A DNA stretch of 64,000 nt from Geoglobus acetivorans (lineage in GTDB: Archaea; Halobacteriota; Archaeoglobi; Archaeoglobales; Archaeoglobaceae). The notes beneath the pieces are model-generated. The model ran no database searches. It was given only the letters and a program-made list of their open reading frames with translations, and was not told where the DNA came from. Within the stretch, counting starts at the first letter, position 1; every line of letters starts with the position of its first letter. This document shows positions 34,991-43,189 of the stretch, piece by piece. Location of the stretch: assembly GCF_000789255.1 (NCBI RefSeq), contig NZ_CP009552.1:868001-932000 (forward strand), read 5' to 3'. The translations under genes and the position numbers were made by a program.

Positions 34991-35764
34991 TTAAATTTTG
35001 CTCGCTATTATCACAAGAGACGCAAACCCGATGCTTGCAGTTATTGCCATTCTCAGAAATCCGGGGGAGCACCTCTTCGACAGATAATACCCGAGGAGTG
35101 ACCCCACCAGCCCCGCCGGAATCAGCTGTGTCGCAAGACCAAGATCCACGTTTCCAAGGGAACCGTGCGAAATCAGAGCAACTGCGGAAAACAGCGTCGA
35201 TGTGGCCAAATCCGTCCCAACAACCCGGTTGGGCTTGAGGTTCGTCAGGTTGAGTACTGCGAATGTGAGCAGAGTGCCACCCCCAACGGACGTTATCTGA
35301 ACCAGCAACCCGACCAGGAATCCCACAGGAATCAGAAAGTAAACCTTCATGCTGTTATCGTGAAAGCTCTCACAGTATTTGTCACATATAAAGCACTCTG
35401 TTTTAATTCTGCTGGTTTTACTGGTGTAAAGCATCAGAATAGAGGAGACGAGAAGAACAGCAGCGAGGGTGATTGTTATCATCCCCTCATCTATCAGACC
35501 TCTGGTGAAGAATATATGCCCAGCGATAATCCCGAAAACGCCCGGAACGGCGGTGAATCTGAAAAGTCTGAAGTCGAAATTATCGCCCCTCTTGTGAACA
35601 GCGGCCGAAAAGGACTTGACAGAGAAAGCGTATGCGAGGTCCGTCCCAACAGCAATCTTTGGAGATATTCCGAAAAGTATTAGGAGTGGGGTCATGAGCG
35701 CTCCTCCTCCTATCCCTGTCAGCCCCACGAGCAGCCCCACCGCAAATCCCACTATCTCCAGCAT
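34991..35764 (-). CDS. TauE/SafE-type (TSUP) transporter, likely sulfite or sulfur-anion
   Basis: 257 residues with eight predicted TM helices and the TSUP repeats GLLVGLTGIGGGALMTPLLI and FLVGLLVQITSVGGGTLLTF. Family members move sulfite, sulfonates or other sulfur anions. A cytoplasmic loop has CFICDKYCESF, a Cys-rich sequence. Its place beside sulfite reductase and SepCysS supports a sulfur role. The end is only 27 nt from the SepCysS start, within that gene's promoter. An operator-like site lies just before its own ATG. Confidence 0.85.
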   Translation of the reverse strand: MLEIVGFAVGLLVGLTGIGGGALMTPLLILFGISPKIAVGTDLAYAFSVKSFSAAVHKRGDNFDFRLFRFTAVPGVFGIIAGHIFFTRGLIDEGMITITLAAVLLVSSILMLYTSKTSRIKTECFICDKYCESFHDNSMKVYFLIPVGFLVGLLVQITSVGGGTLLTFAVLNLTNLKPNRVVGTDLATSTLFSAVALISHGSLGNVDLGLATQLIPAGLVGSLLGYYLSKRCSPGFLRMAITASIGFASLVIIASKI

Positions 35765-35777
35765 TTTTGGATCACCT

Positions 35778-35792
35778 TTAACACCGTTAAAT
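35778..35792. promoter_or_regulatory. Operator-like palindrome between TSUP and sulfite reductase genes
   Basis: TTTAAC-ACC-GTTAAA, perfect 6-bp arms with a 3-nt spacer. It sits 14 nt before the leftward TSUP start, between it and a TATA-like stretch (ACTTAAATTT read leftward). It may also affect the divergent sulfite reductase unit, whose start is at 35885. Confidence 0.6.
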
Positions 35793-35884
35793 TTAAGTTC
35801 AGATATTAATATTTAACGAAAAAGTCAAGATTTAAAAAACATATCACCTGCTTTAAACATGCACATATGAGGAGATGATGCAGT

Positions 35885-37291
35885 ATGGAGATTTCGATAG
35901 ATATTGGAGACATTTCAAAATTTGTGGGAAAATACTCGCTCGGCAGGGACAATGGCAGTGGTTCCGCTCATTTTCTGAGGATCAAGATTCCCGCCGGTCA
36001 GGTGGAGTCTGAAAAGCTGAGAAAGATAGCAGCGCTTTCGGAAAAATATGGGAGAGGGTATGCAGAGGTTACGGACAGGCAGAGCATTCAGCTTCACTGG
36101 ATAGAGCCGGAGAAGGCACTGGAAATCTTCGAAAACCTGTACGAAATGGGATACTATACAGACATGTGCGGTCAGGGTTTCAGCGGTGCATGCTTCGGAG
36201 ACGTCAGAAACATAGTGTCCTGTCCGCTGAGCGGGAAGATAACCGATTTTGACGTTTCAAAACATGCCATAAGGCTGACAGAGTATTTCACAGGAAATCC
36301 AGAATTCCTCGACCTGCCGAGAAAATTCAAAATAGCCTTTACCGGATGCGGTGGAGACTGCGTCAGACTGGGAATCAACGACCTGGGAATGTTCGGGATG
36401 GAGTATGACGGAGAGTACGGATTCGTTCCCTTCGTCGGAGGGAGCATTGGTGCAAGCCAGCCCGGACCGAACCTTGCAAAGAGCCTCGGAATATTCGTGC
36501 CAGAGAAGAAAGCATTCGACTTCGTGAAGACCGTGGTCGAGATACACAGGGATAACTCAAGCAGGGAGAGCAAGGTCAAGGCGAGATTCAAAAACCTCGT
36601 GAATCAGTGGGGCATCGAGAGGCTGAGGGATGAAATCGAGAGCATAACGGGTGAATTCGAGAGGGTGGAGGTGTCCACGCCCGCGCCCTCCGACCACAAC
36701 GGATCAGGAGAGCAGGTCAACGGTCTTTACTACTACACGCTGCCCCTCGTTGGGGGCGTTCTCGATGCCGAAAAGCTTGTTTTCATTGCAGACATGGCAG
36801 ACAAGCATGGTAATGGTGAGGTTAGACTCACACCGGAACAGAACGTAACCTTCGTCGATGTTAATGACGTCGAAAAGCTGAAAGAAGACCTTTCAAGGGT
36901 TTTTGATATTAAAGAGGGAACCATGTACTATTCCTCAATCGGCTGTGCATCCAACTTCTGCGGAAGAACGAATGAGCCGCATGCAAAGGATGTTCTCAAA
37001 AAGCTGATCGAAATATGTGAGAGGAAAGGAGTTAAGGACGTAAGAATACACGTTTCCGGATGCAGAAATGCGTGCGGATGCCACCACGTCGGCGAAATTG
37101 GCCTTGTTGGGAGGCTGGTCAAAACGGATGAGGGCATCGTCCAAGGTTACGACCTGCTCTATGGTGGAGATTTCGCCGGGCTGAAAATGGCAAAGGTTCA
37201 TGCTGAAGGACTGTATGGAGATAAGCTGTTCGAGGAATTTGAAAAACTGCTGGAGGGGATAAAAAATGGAACTGAAACTGAAACAGATTGA
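35885..37291 (+). CDS. Siroheme nitrite/sulfite reductase-like protein
   Basis: 468 residues with the two-fold layout of assimilatory siroheme reductases: ferredoxin-like half-domains near 1-80 and 270-340, each followed by a siroheme-binding half. The C-terminal cluster ligands are C354-X4-C359 and C393-X3-C397 (GCRNACG). The usual first pair is CX5C, so it is one residue shorter. A second Cys set is in the first half (TGCGGDCVRLG, about 154-159). Expected to reduce sulfite to sulfide with electrons from ferredoxin or a similar donor. Nitrite is the alternative substrate, but the neighbours (TusA, Apr, Sat) point to sulfite. GGAG ribosome site before the ATG at 35885. Confidence 0.88.
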   Translation: MEISIDIGDISKFVGKYSLGRDNGSGSAHFLRIKIPAGQVESEKLRKIAALSEKYGRGYAEVTDRQSIQLHWIEPEKALEIFENLYEMGYYTDMCGQGFSGACFGDVRNIVSCPLSGKITDFDVSKHAIRLTEYFTGNPEFLDLPRKFKIAFTGCGGDCVRLGINDLGMFGMEYDGEYGFVPFVGGSIGASQPGPNLAKSLGIFVPEKKAFDFVKTVVEIHRDNSSRESKVKARFKNLVNQWGIERLRDEIESITGEFERVEVSTPAPSDHNGSGEQVNGLYYYTLPLVGGVLDAEKLVFIADMADKHGNGEVRLTPEQNVTFVDVNDVEKLKEDLSRVFDIKEGTMYYSSIGCASNFCGRTNEPHAKDVLKKLIEICERKGVKDVRIHVSGCRNACGCHHVGEIGLVGRLVKTDEGIVQGYDLLYGGDFAGLKMAKVHAEGLYGDKLFEEFEKLLEGIKNGTETETD

Positions 37292-37508
37292 AGACGGAGT
37301 TTTTGAGCTTGACGTCAGGGGCAATGCATGCCCGTTCCCGCAGATCTACACGGAGCTTGCCCTGAAAAAAATCGGAGATGCGAGACTTGAGATCATCACG
37401 GACAATCCTCCATCGGCCAGAGATCTGCCCATCGTTCTCAAAAAAAGAGGATATCAGGTGGAATCCGAAAAAGAGGGTGATCACTGGAGGATAAAGATAT
37501 GGAAATAA
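37266..37508 (+). CDS. TusA-family sulfur carrier (second copy)
   Basis: 80 residues with the C-P-F-P motif (GNACPFPQIYTELALKKI) and the C-terminal HWRIKIWK strand. It overlaps the sulfite reductase gene by 26 nt and the AprA-like gene by 10 nt, so it is translated as part of this operon. It probably holds sulfide or persulfide made by the reductase or passes it to carriers downstream. Confidence 0.88.
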   Translation: MELKLKQIEDGVFELDVRGNACPFPQIYTELALKKIGDARLEIITDNPPSARDLPIVLKKRGYQVESEKEGDHWRIKIWK

Positions 37509-39052
37509 TCAACACAGAGCTTGCGATAATAGGGGGTGGAACGGCAGGCTGCATGGCGAGTTATGAGGCAAAGAAAAACGGAATAGAGAGCCTCATAATA
37601 GAAAAGGCCAGCACAAGGAGGAGCGGGTGCCTCGCCCCGGGTGTCAATGCGATATATTCCTATCTCCACGAGGGTGAAAGGCCGGAAGATTATTACGAGT
37701 TCGTGAAACACCAGGGAATGGGTCTTGCAAGGAGAGACCTCGCCCTGAGCCTAATCAAAGAGACCCCCTACGCCGTGGAGATTCTTGAAAAATACGGTCT
37801 GCCCGTTCTCCATGAAAGGCAGGGAAGATTCGGGATGAGAATTTACGGAGAGCACATAAAGCCAATCCTTGCAGATATAGCCAGGGACAGCACGGAGAAC
37901 ATAATCGAAAGGGCATATCCATTTGAGCTTGCCGTTGAGAATGGAGAGGTTGCAGGAGTTTACGTCTATGATTTCAAGAACGATGAGACGTTCTTCGTGA
38001 GAGCAAAATCCGTGCTGATAGCAACCGGAGGTGCAAGCGGACTGTACATGAATTACACTGTTCCATGGTATCCCCCTTCAAACGCCGGAACCGGATATTC
38101 CCTGGCAATAAGGGCCGGGGCGGAAATAGAGGGTTTCGAGTTCAGATTCATTCCGCCAAGAATAAAGGACGTGAACAGCCCCATAGGTGTTACGGCTGTT
38201 GGCTTCAGAGCTTCCCTCAAAAATTCAGAAGGGCAGGAATTCATGAAGGAGAAGTTTGCTGAATATGGCGGTGAGGGATCGCCAATAGCCCTCAGGGCTT
38301 TCGGACCAGTAAGAGAATACGCCGAAGGCAGGTTTCCGGTATACATCGACACCTCAGAGATAACGGACGAACAGAAGGAAAAGCTTCTCAAGCTGTACCT
38401 CAACGCCTGGCCCCTGTTCTACCTGTTCATAAACGCCAGAGGTATAGACCTGAAGGAAAGGCTCCTCGAGGTCATGCCCTGTGAACCCTACATCTCGGGC
38501 TCACACTCGGTTGCAGGAATATGGATTAACCAGGACAGGATGACCTCAATCAAATACCTGCTCGCCGCCGGAGATGCTGCCGGTGGGGTTCCTCTGAAAC
38601 ACGTGGGAGGGGCTCTGGCTGAGGGAATAATAGCCGCAAGAACTGCATCCAGAATAAAAAGGGCGAATGACTTCAAACCAGAGGAGAAGATTCCCGAATT
38701 TGGAGATTACAGCTGGAAGGATGCAGAGGAGAGAATGAAGTTCGTTCTGGAGCATTATGCGGGCGGTCTTTCCAGGTATTACATGTACAACGAACAATCA
38801 GCAAGAATCGCTCTCGCAGAGGTGAACAGACTTCTGACGTTGAAGTTTGGAGGGGATGTGGTCAGATGCTTAGAAACCTTCGACAGGCTTGTGACGGCAA
38901 AGACGATGCTCCACCACATGATCGAAAGAAGAGAGACGAGAATGCCGCCGTTCCAGATGAGGAGCGATTTTCCCGAATGGAGTGACTCAAACTACCTCCT
39001 CGTATCCAGATTCGAGAATGGAGAAATTGCTTTCAGGAGGGATTACACATGA
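37499..39052 (+). CDS. aprA: Short adenylylsulfate reductase alpha subunit-like flavoprotein
   Basis: 517-residue FAD protein of the AprA/fumarate reductase family. FAD loop AIIGGGTAGCMAS, active-site segments RRSGCLAPGVNAIY, FIPPRIKDVNSP (substrate Arg) and GSHSVAGIW (His), and GDAAGGVPLKHVGGALAEG are present. The dissimilatory A. fulgidus AprA has about 640 residues, so this is about 120 shorter. With the short AprB and Sat beside it, an assimilatory role reducing APS to sulfite and AMP is likely. It overlaps the TusA gene by 10 nt and aprB by 4 nt. Confidence 0.88.
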   Translation: MEIINTELAIIGGGTAGCMASYEAKKNGIESLIIEKASTRRSGCLAPGVNAIYSYLHEGERPEDYYEFVKHQGMGLARRDLALSLIKETPYAVEILEKYGLPVLHERQGRFGMRIYGEHIKPILADIARDSTENIIERAYPFELAVENGEVAGVYVYDFKNDETFFVRAKSVLIATGGASGLYMNYTVPWYPPSNAGTGYSLAIRAGAEIEGFEFRFIPPRIKDVNSPIGVTAVGFRASLKNSEGQEFMKEKFAEYGGEGSPIALRAFGPVREYAEGRFPVYIDTSEITDEQKEKLLKLYLNAWPLFYLFINARGIDLKERLLEVMPCEPYISGSHSVAGIWINQDRMTSIKYLLAAGDAAGGVPLKHVGGALAEGIIAARTASRIKRANDFKPEEKIPEFGDYSWKDAEERMKFVLEHYAGGLSRYYMYNEQSARIALAEVNRLLTLKFGGDVVRCLETFDRLVTAKTMLHHMIERRETRMPPFQMRSDFPEWSDSNYLLVSRFENGEIAFRRDYT

Positions 39053-39342
39053 TTGTCTTCGATCTCGAGAAATGCATAAAATGCAGGAAATGCGAGAAGA
39101 TCTGTCCCACACTTGCTATTGGCTTCGACGAATTCCCCTGCCTCGCATATCCGGAAAAATGCTGGCACTGCTGTGCCTGCATAAAGGAGTGTCCGGCCGA
39201 GGCGATCAGGCTCAGACTTCCCCCTCACATAGGCGATCAGCGCTACGAGATGCTTGTTAAAGATGAGGGCAAAAGCATGATATTCCAGATCCTGTTTGAA
39301 GGAAGGAAAATCGATGAGATGGAAATCCAGGTGAGAAAATGA
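39049..39342 (+). CDS. aprB: Short AprB-like two-[4Fe-4S] subunit
   Basis: 97 residues with two [4Fe-4S] sites: C-I-K-C-R-K-C-E-K-I-C-P and C-W-H-C-C-A-C-I-K-E-C-P, plus further Cys around them. The dissimilatory AprB has about 150 residues; the C-terminal wrap is reduced here. It passes electrons to the FAD of the AprA-like subunit. 4-nt overlaps with the genes on both sides show tight coupling. Confidence 0.9.
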   Translation: MIVFDLEKCIKCRKCEKICPTLAIGFDEFPCLAYPEKCWHCCACIKECPAEAIRLRLPPHIGDQRYEMLVKDEGKSMIFQILFEGRKIDEMEIQVRK

Positions 39343-40463
39343 TTGAGCCGCATGGGGGCAGGCTTGTAAAGAGGATTGCCGACGAAAGGCTGAAGGAAGA
39401 GGCGAAAGAGCTGGAAAGCGTGAGCATAGACCGAGTGCGGGCACTGGATGTCGAAAACATAGGTTATGGTATTTACAGCCCCCTTGAAGGGTTTTTATGC
39501 TCAAACGATTTCGAATCGGTTTTGTGGGAAGGTAGGCTTGAAAACGGGCTTTCCTGGACGATACCGATAGTGCTTGACGCCAATGTCAGGGAAGGAGAGA
39601 GTTATGCCCTGAAGTTTGGAGATACGATTGTCGGCGTCATAGAGGTTGAAGACGTTTACAGCTACGATAAGGAGGAGTACGCAAGGCAGGTCTTCAAAAC
39701 TACCGACGTCGAACATCCCGGAGTGAGGAGGATCAAGTCATTCGGGGACAAACTTGCAGGAGGTAAGGTCTGGTTCATTGAAACCGCAGATAACAGATTC
39801 AGCGAGTATTTCTTCCCTCCCGAAGTTACAAGAGAGATTTTCAAGAAATGGGATTATGTGGTTGCGTTCCAGACGAGAAACGCACCCCACATAGGCCACG
39901 AATACGTGCAGAAGACCGCAGTAATGGCGGTTGAGGCATACACCGGCAAGGAGGCAGGGCTGTTCATAAATCCGGTTATCGGGAAGAAGAAGCCCGGAGA
40001 CTTCAGAGATGAGGTCATCATCGAAGCGTACAGGACTCTCATCGACAGCTACTACAGAAAGGACAAAACCTTCCTGGGAATCTGGAAAACGGAGATGAGA
40101 TACGCCGGTCCAAAGGAGGCGGTGCTGCATGCCATTGTCAGACAGAACTTCGGATGCACCCACTTTATTGTGGGAAGGGACCACGCAGGTGTTGGCAGCT
40201 ATTACAGACCATACGAGGCCCACGAGAAGCTGATGGAACACGATGACCTTAAGATAAAACCGCTCTTCTTCAAGGAGTTTCACTGCTGCGACAGGTGCGG
40301 AATCATCAGCAAGAGTGTCTGTCCGCACGAAGCGAGCAATTTTTCGGGGACATACGTCAGAAACTGCCTGCTGAACAACCACAGGTGTGAGTACATCAGG
40401 GACGAGGTGCTGGAGACTGTGAGAAAATTTGATAATCCCTTCGTAACTGACGAATTACCCTGA
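39339..40463 (+). CDS. sat: Sulfate adenylyltransferase (ATP sulfurylase), short form
   Basis: 374 residues. Activates sulfate with ATP to APS. Motifs: QTRNAPHIGHEYVQKTA (HxGH), RYAGPKEAVLHAIVRQNFGCTHFIVGRDHAG, and zinc ligands in HCCDRCGIISKSVCPHE. The C-terminal tail after SGTYVRN differs from typical family members (RDEVLET instead of RPEV) and the protein is shorter than the roughly 450-residue dissimilatory enzyme. It overlaps aprB by 4 nt. PLEGFL in the N-terminus is also family-typical. Confidence 0.92.
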   Translation: MIEPHGGRLVKRIADERLKEEAKELESVSIDRVRALDVENIGYGIYSPLEGFLCSNDFESVLWEGRLENGLSWTIPIVLDANVREGESYALKFGDTIVGVIEVEDVYSYDKEEYARQVFKTTDVEHPGVRRIKSFGDKLAGGKVWFIETADNRFSEYFFPPEVTREIFKKWDYVVAFQTRNAPHIGHEYVQKTAVMAVEAYTGKEAGLFINPVIGKKKPGDFRDEVIIEAYRTLIDSYYRKDKTFLGIWKTEMRYAGPKEAVLHAIVRQNFGCTHFIVGRDHAGVGSYYRPYEAHEKLMEHDDLKIKPLFFKEFHCCDRCGIISKSVCPHEASNFSGTYVRNCLLNNHRCEYIRDEVLETVRKFDNPFVTDELP

Positions 40464-40469
40464 GGTGAG

Positions 40470-40853
40470 TTGATGATCAGCATAATCGTTCACAGCGGTG
40501 AGTGGGACAGGATATACCATGCGTTCAGCATAGCATCGACCTACTCAGCTCTGGGGGAGAAGGTTTCCATTTTTCTCACGTACTGGGCAATCGACACGGT
40601 TGTCAGAGATACTGCAGAGACCGGCGATGAGAGAAAGGATGGCATCATAAAAAAGGCGATGGATTCCGGGAAGATGAAGTCGCTGAAAGAGATGATTGAA
40701 CTTGGAAAGCAGTTCGGGAATGTGGAAATCATTGTCTGCAGCGGAAGCCTGGACATTCTTGGATATAACGAGAATGACCTGCCGGAGTGGGTCGATAGAG
40801 TTGGAGGGCTTGCGGAGCAGCTTATGACCGGTGAGAAAGTCATCTTCATCTGA
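40470..40853 (+). CDS. DsrE/DsrF-like protein
   Basis: 127 residues. An N-terminal Rossmann-like start (MISIIVHSGEWDRIYHAFSIASTYSALGEKVSIFLTYWAID split by loops) and a conserved Cys in VEIIVCSGSLDILG match the DsrE/F fold, some members of which bind persulfide. It follows sat by 6 nt and closes the reductase operon. It may move sulfur from the reductase to TusA-like proteins. Start at 40470 or the ATG at 40473. Confidence 0.82.
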   Translation: MMISIIVHSGEWDRIYHAFSIASTYSALGEKVSIFLTYWAIDTVVRDTAETGDERKDGIIKKAMDSGKMKSLKEMIELGKQFGNVEIIVCSGSLDILGYNENDLPEWVDRVGGLAEQLMTGEKVIFI

Positions 40854-40870
40854 AATTACAGTTGTTAATT

Positions 40871-40898
40871 TTAACACCGTCGAAAATTATTTATATTC
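40871..40898 (+). promoter_or_regulatory. Promoter of the threonine-synthase-like unit with operator half-site
   Basis: TATA stretch TTATTTATATTC (40887-40898) lies about 25 nt before the leaderless ATG at 40918. Directly before it is TTAAC-ACC-GTCGA (40871-40883), which shares the left arm and spacer of the palindrome at 35779 but has two mismatches in the right arm. The location next to the TATA box suits an activator or repressor site. Confidence 0.5.
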
Positions 40899-40917
40899 AT
40901 GGGACTATGCTGACTCC

Positions 40918-42132
40918 ATGAAGGTTACAGGACTGAGGTGCAGGATTTGCGGTAAAGAGTTTCCTCCGGAAGCGCTTTACACTTGTGATAACTGTTTCGG
41001 CCCGCTCGAAGTAAAATACGACTGGGAGTGGATAAAGAACAGGGTCAGCAGGGAAAAAATCGAGAAGGGTCCAAAGTCCCTCTGGAGATACAAGGACTTC
41101 CTTCCGGTTGACGGCGAACCTGTTGACCTCGGTGCGGGATTCACCAGGTTCATCAGGGCGAGCAACTTAGGCGAGGAGCTCGGCCTCAAAAACCTGTTTC
41201 TGATAGATGATTCCACCAACCCGACGTACTCGTTCAAGGACAGGGTCGTGAGCGTTGCGGTTACGAAGGCAAGGGAATTTGGAATGAAGGCTGTCGGGTG
41301 TGCCTCGACGGGAAACCTTGCAGGCAGCATTGCTGCGCACGCTGCAAAGGCCAGACTTCCAGCTTACATCTTCGTTCCGAGAGGCATAGAGAAGAACAAG
41401 ATAATCCAGGCGCTCGTGCACGGGGCGAACGTGATAGAGGTGGACGGCACTTACGATGACGCAAACAGAATTGCAACAGAAGTGGCTGAGGAGCATCCGG
41501 ACTGGGGGTTCGTGAACATAAACCTGAGGCCGTTCTACGCAGAGGGGAGCAAGACCCTTGCATACGAAGCTGCCGAAAGGCTCGGATGGACCCTTCCGGA
41601 TCAGGTTGTTGTCCCGATGGCCTCAGGGGCATTGCTGTGCGCAATATACAGGGGATTCAGAGACCTGGAGAGGGTTGGGCTGGTCGACGAGAAGGATGTG
41701 GTGTTCAACGGCTCCCAGCCCCACGGACTGCCGATATCAAGGGCCGTAAAGCTTGGAACCAGGGTCGAGCCGGTGAGGAAGATGGACACAATCGTCCACA
41801 GCCTTGCGATAGGCAACCCGGCTGACGGTATATTCGCCAAGGAAATCATCGAAAAAACTGGCGGGTATGCCGAAGACCCGGCAGACAGAGAGGCCATCGA
41901 GGGCATCAAACTGCTCGCCAAGACCGAGGGCATTTTCACCGAGCTTGCAGGCGGCGTTACGGTTGCGGGGTTGAAGAGACTTGTTGAGGAGGGCAGGATA
42001 GACAGAAGTGATGTTGTTGTTGCCTATCTAACAGGAAACGGTCTCAAGACCGGTGAAGCGATAGTGGATTATCTCGATGACACGCTCAAGATAAGACCGA
42101 GACTTGAAGATTTCGAGGAGGTGATAGCTTGA
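40918..42132 (+). CDS. Threonine-synthase-like PLP enzyme, candidate homocysteine/cysteine synthase
   Basis: 404 residues. Zinc ribbon at the N-terminus (C8, C11, C23, C26), then a fold-type II PLP core with K107 in TYSFKDR, PLP-phosphate loop and substrate loop GCASTGNLAGS, and a C-terminal GNGLKTG. By fold it is a threonine synthase, which uses O-phosphohomoserine. Its genes next door encode a MoaD-like carrier, an E1 and TusA, as in thiocarboxylate-dependent Cys or Met synthesis (CysO/CysM, HcyS/MetY). I therefore infer sulfur addition to O-phosphohomoserine or O-phosphoserine; plain ThrC remains possible. Leaderless ATG at 40918; upstream frame to 40831 rejected. Confidence 0.75.
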   Translation: MKVTGLRCRICGKEFPPEALYTCDNCFGPLEVKYDWEWIKNRVSREKIEKGPKSLWRYKDFLPVDGEPVDLGAGFTRFIRASNLGEELGLKNLFLIDDSTNPTYSFKDRVVSVAVTKAREFGMKAVGCASTGNLAGSIAAHAAKARLPAYIFVPRGIEKNKIIQALVHGANVIEVDGTYDDANRIATEVAEEHPDWGFVNINLRPFYAEGSKTLAYEAAERLGWTLPDQVVVPMASGALLCAIYRGFRDLERVGLVDEKDVVFNGSQPHGLPISRAVKLGTRVEPVRKMDTIVHSLAIGNPADGIFAKEIIEKTGGYAEDPADREAIEGIKLLAKTEGIFTELAGGVTVAGLKRLVEEGRIDRSDVVVAYLTGNGLKTGEAIVDYLDDTLKIRPRLEDFEEVIA

Positions 42133-42398
42133 TTAAGGTAAAGTTCCCCACAGTTTTCGTGCAGATAACCGGAAAGAGGAGGATCGAGGTGGATGGTGTT
42201 ACCACGGTATCCCAGCTCCTCGAAAAACTCTTCGACGAATATCCCCAGCTGAAAGAAAGACTCATAAAGGATGGAGACCTAAGCCCATTCATAAACATAT
42301 TCGTGAACGGAGAGGATATCAGGTTCCTGAACGGTCTCGATACGGAAATTAAAGATGGTGATGAGGTCGCATTCATACCTGCAATATCAGGAGGTTGA
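42129..42398 (+). CDS. MoaD/ThiS-like sulfur carrier protein ending in GG
   Basis: 89-residue ubiquitin-like protein ending PAISGG with no extension after Gly-Gly, so it can be adenylated without proteolysis. The N-terminus KVKFPTVFVQITGKRRI and the segment FVNGEDIRFLNGL are MoaD-like. It should be activated by the ThiF-like enzyme downstream and carry a thiocarboxylate. The TTG start overlaps the PLP-enzyme stop by 4 nt. It has a good ribosome site for the next gene in its tail. MoaD for molybdopterin is an alternative, but no MoaE/MoaA is near. Confidence 0.88.
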   Translation: MIKVKFPTVFVQITGKRRIEVDGVTTVSQLLEKLFDEYPQLKERLIKDGDLSPFINIFVNGEDIRFLNGLDTEIKDGDEVAFIPAISGG

Positions 42399-42400
42399 AA

Positions 42401-43189
42401 ATGAACGAGGAGCAGATTAAGAGATACGCAAGACAGATAATAATGCCCGAAATAGGAGTCAAGGGCCAGAGGAAGCTGCTGGAATCAAAGGTACTTGTCG
42501 TTGGAGCCGGCGGACTCGGAAGCCCTGCGATCCAGTATCTTGCCGGGGCAGGTGTTGGCCATATAGGGATTGTGGATGGCGATGCTGTGGACATATCCAA
42601 CCTGCAGAGACAGACGATCCACGCAGGAAACCTCGGCAAGAACAAGGCAGAGAGTGCAAAGGAGTTTGTCGAAAGGCTCAACCCCGACGTGGAGGTTACG
42701 GTGTACCCATTCCACCTCGACCCCGAGAATGCAAGGGAAATAGTCAGGGAATACGATGTCGTGCTGGACTGCACGGACAACTTCGTGGCGAGGTTTCTGA
42801 TAAACGACGCATGCGTCATAGAAGGCATACCTTTCGTTCACGCGGCGGTGCTGAGATTCGAGGGCGAGATAATGACGATCGTTCCGGGAGAGACCGCATG
42901 CTACAGGTGCGTTTTCAGGCACGCACCCCCTCCGGGAAGCGTTCCAACCTGTCAGGAGGCTGGAGTTATTGGAGCCACGGTCGGCGTTCTCGGAACTCTC
43001 CAATCGATCGAGGCAATCAAACTCCTGACCGGCATCGGAGAACCACTCAAGAACAGGATGCTTGTCGTTGACCTGCTCACGATGGATTTCACGGAACTCA
43101 AGCTTAAGAAGGATCCGGAGTGTCCGGTCTGCAGCGGGAAAGTCAGGGACATAATTCCGGAAAAATATGCGGAGAGCTGTCAGCTATGA
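42401..43189 (+). CDS. ThiF/MoeB-like E1 adenylyltransferase
   Basis: 262 residues. ATP loop VVGAGGLGSPAIQYLAGAG, R-x-x-x-Q segment NLQRQTIH, catalytic Cys in SVPTCQEAG, and zinc ligands C-Y-R-C and C-P-V-C. It activates the C-terminal Gly of MoaD/ThiS-like proteins as an acyl-adenylate. GGAGG lies 7 nt before the ATG at 42401, which fixes the start. There is no rhodanese domain, so sulfur probably comes from a TusA-like protein. It overlaps the downstream TusA gene by 4 nt. Confidence 0.9.
   Translation: MNEEQIKRYARQIIMPEIGVKGQRKLLESKVLVVGAGGLGSPAIQYLAGAGVGHIGIVDGDAVDISNLQRQTIHAGNLGKNKAESAKEFVERLNPDVEVTVYPFHLDPENAREIVREYDVVLDCTDNFVARFLINDACVIEGIPFVHAAVLRFEGEIMTIVPGETACYRCVFRHAPPPGSVPTCQEAGVIGATVGVLGTLQSIEAIKLLTGIGEPLKNRMLVVDLLTMDFTELKLKKDPECPVCSGKVRDIIPEKYAESCQL

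Noticed and set aside
35885-40463. Reading the Apr/Sat genes as dissimilatory sulfate respiration
   Set aside because: All three proteins are markedly short, no dsrAB, aprM or qmo genes are adjacent, and a monomeric assimilatory-type siroheme reductase and amino acid genes are.
42129-43189. The MoaD-like and E1 pair as molybdopterin or thiamin genes
   Set aside because: No MoaA, MoaC, MoaE, ThiG or ThiH nearby; the neighbours are a PLP enzyme and TusA-like proteins. Not excluded, but less likely.
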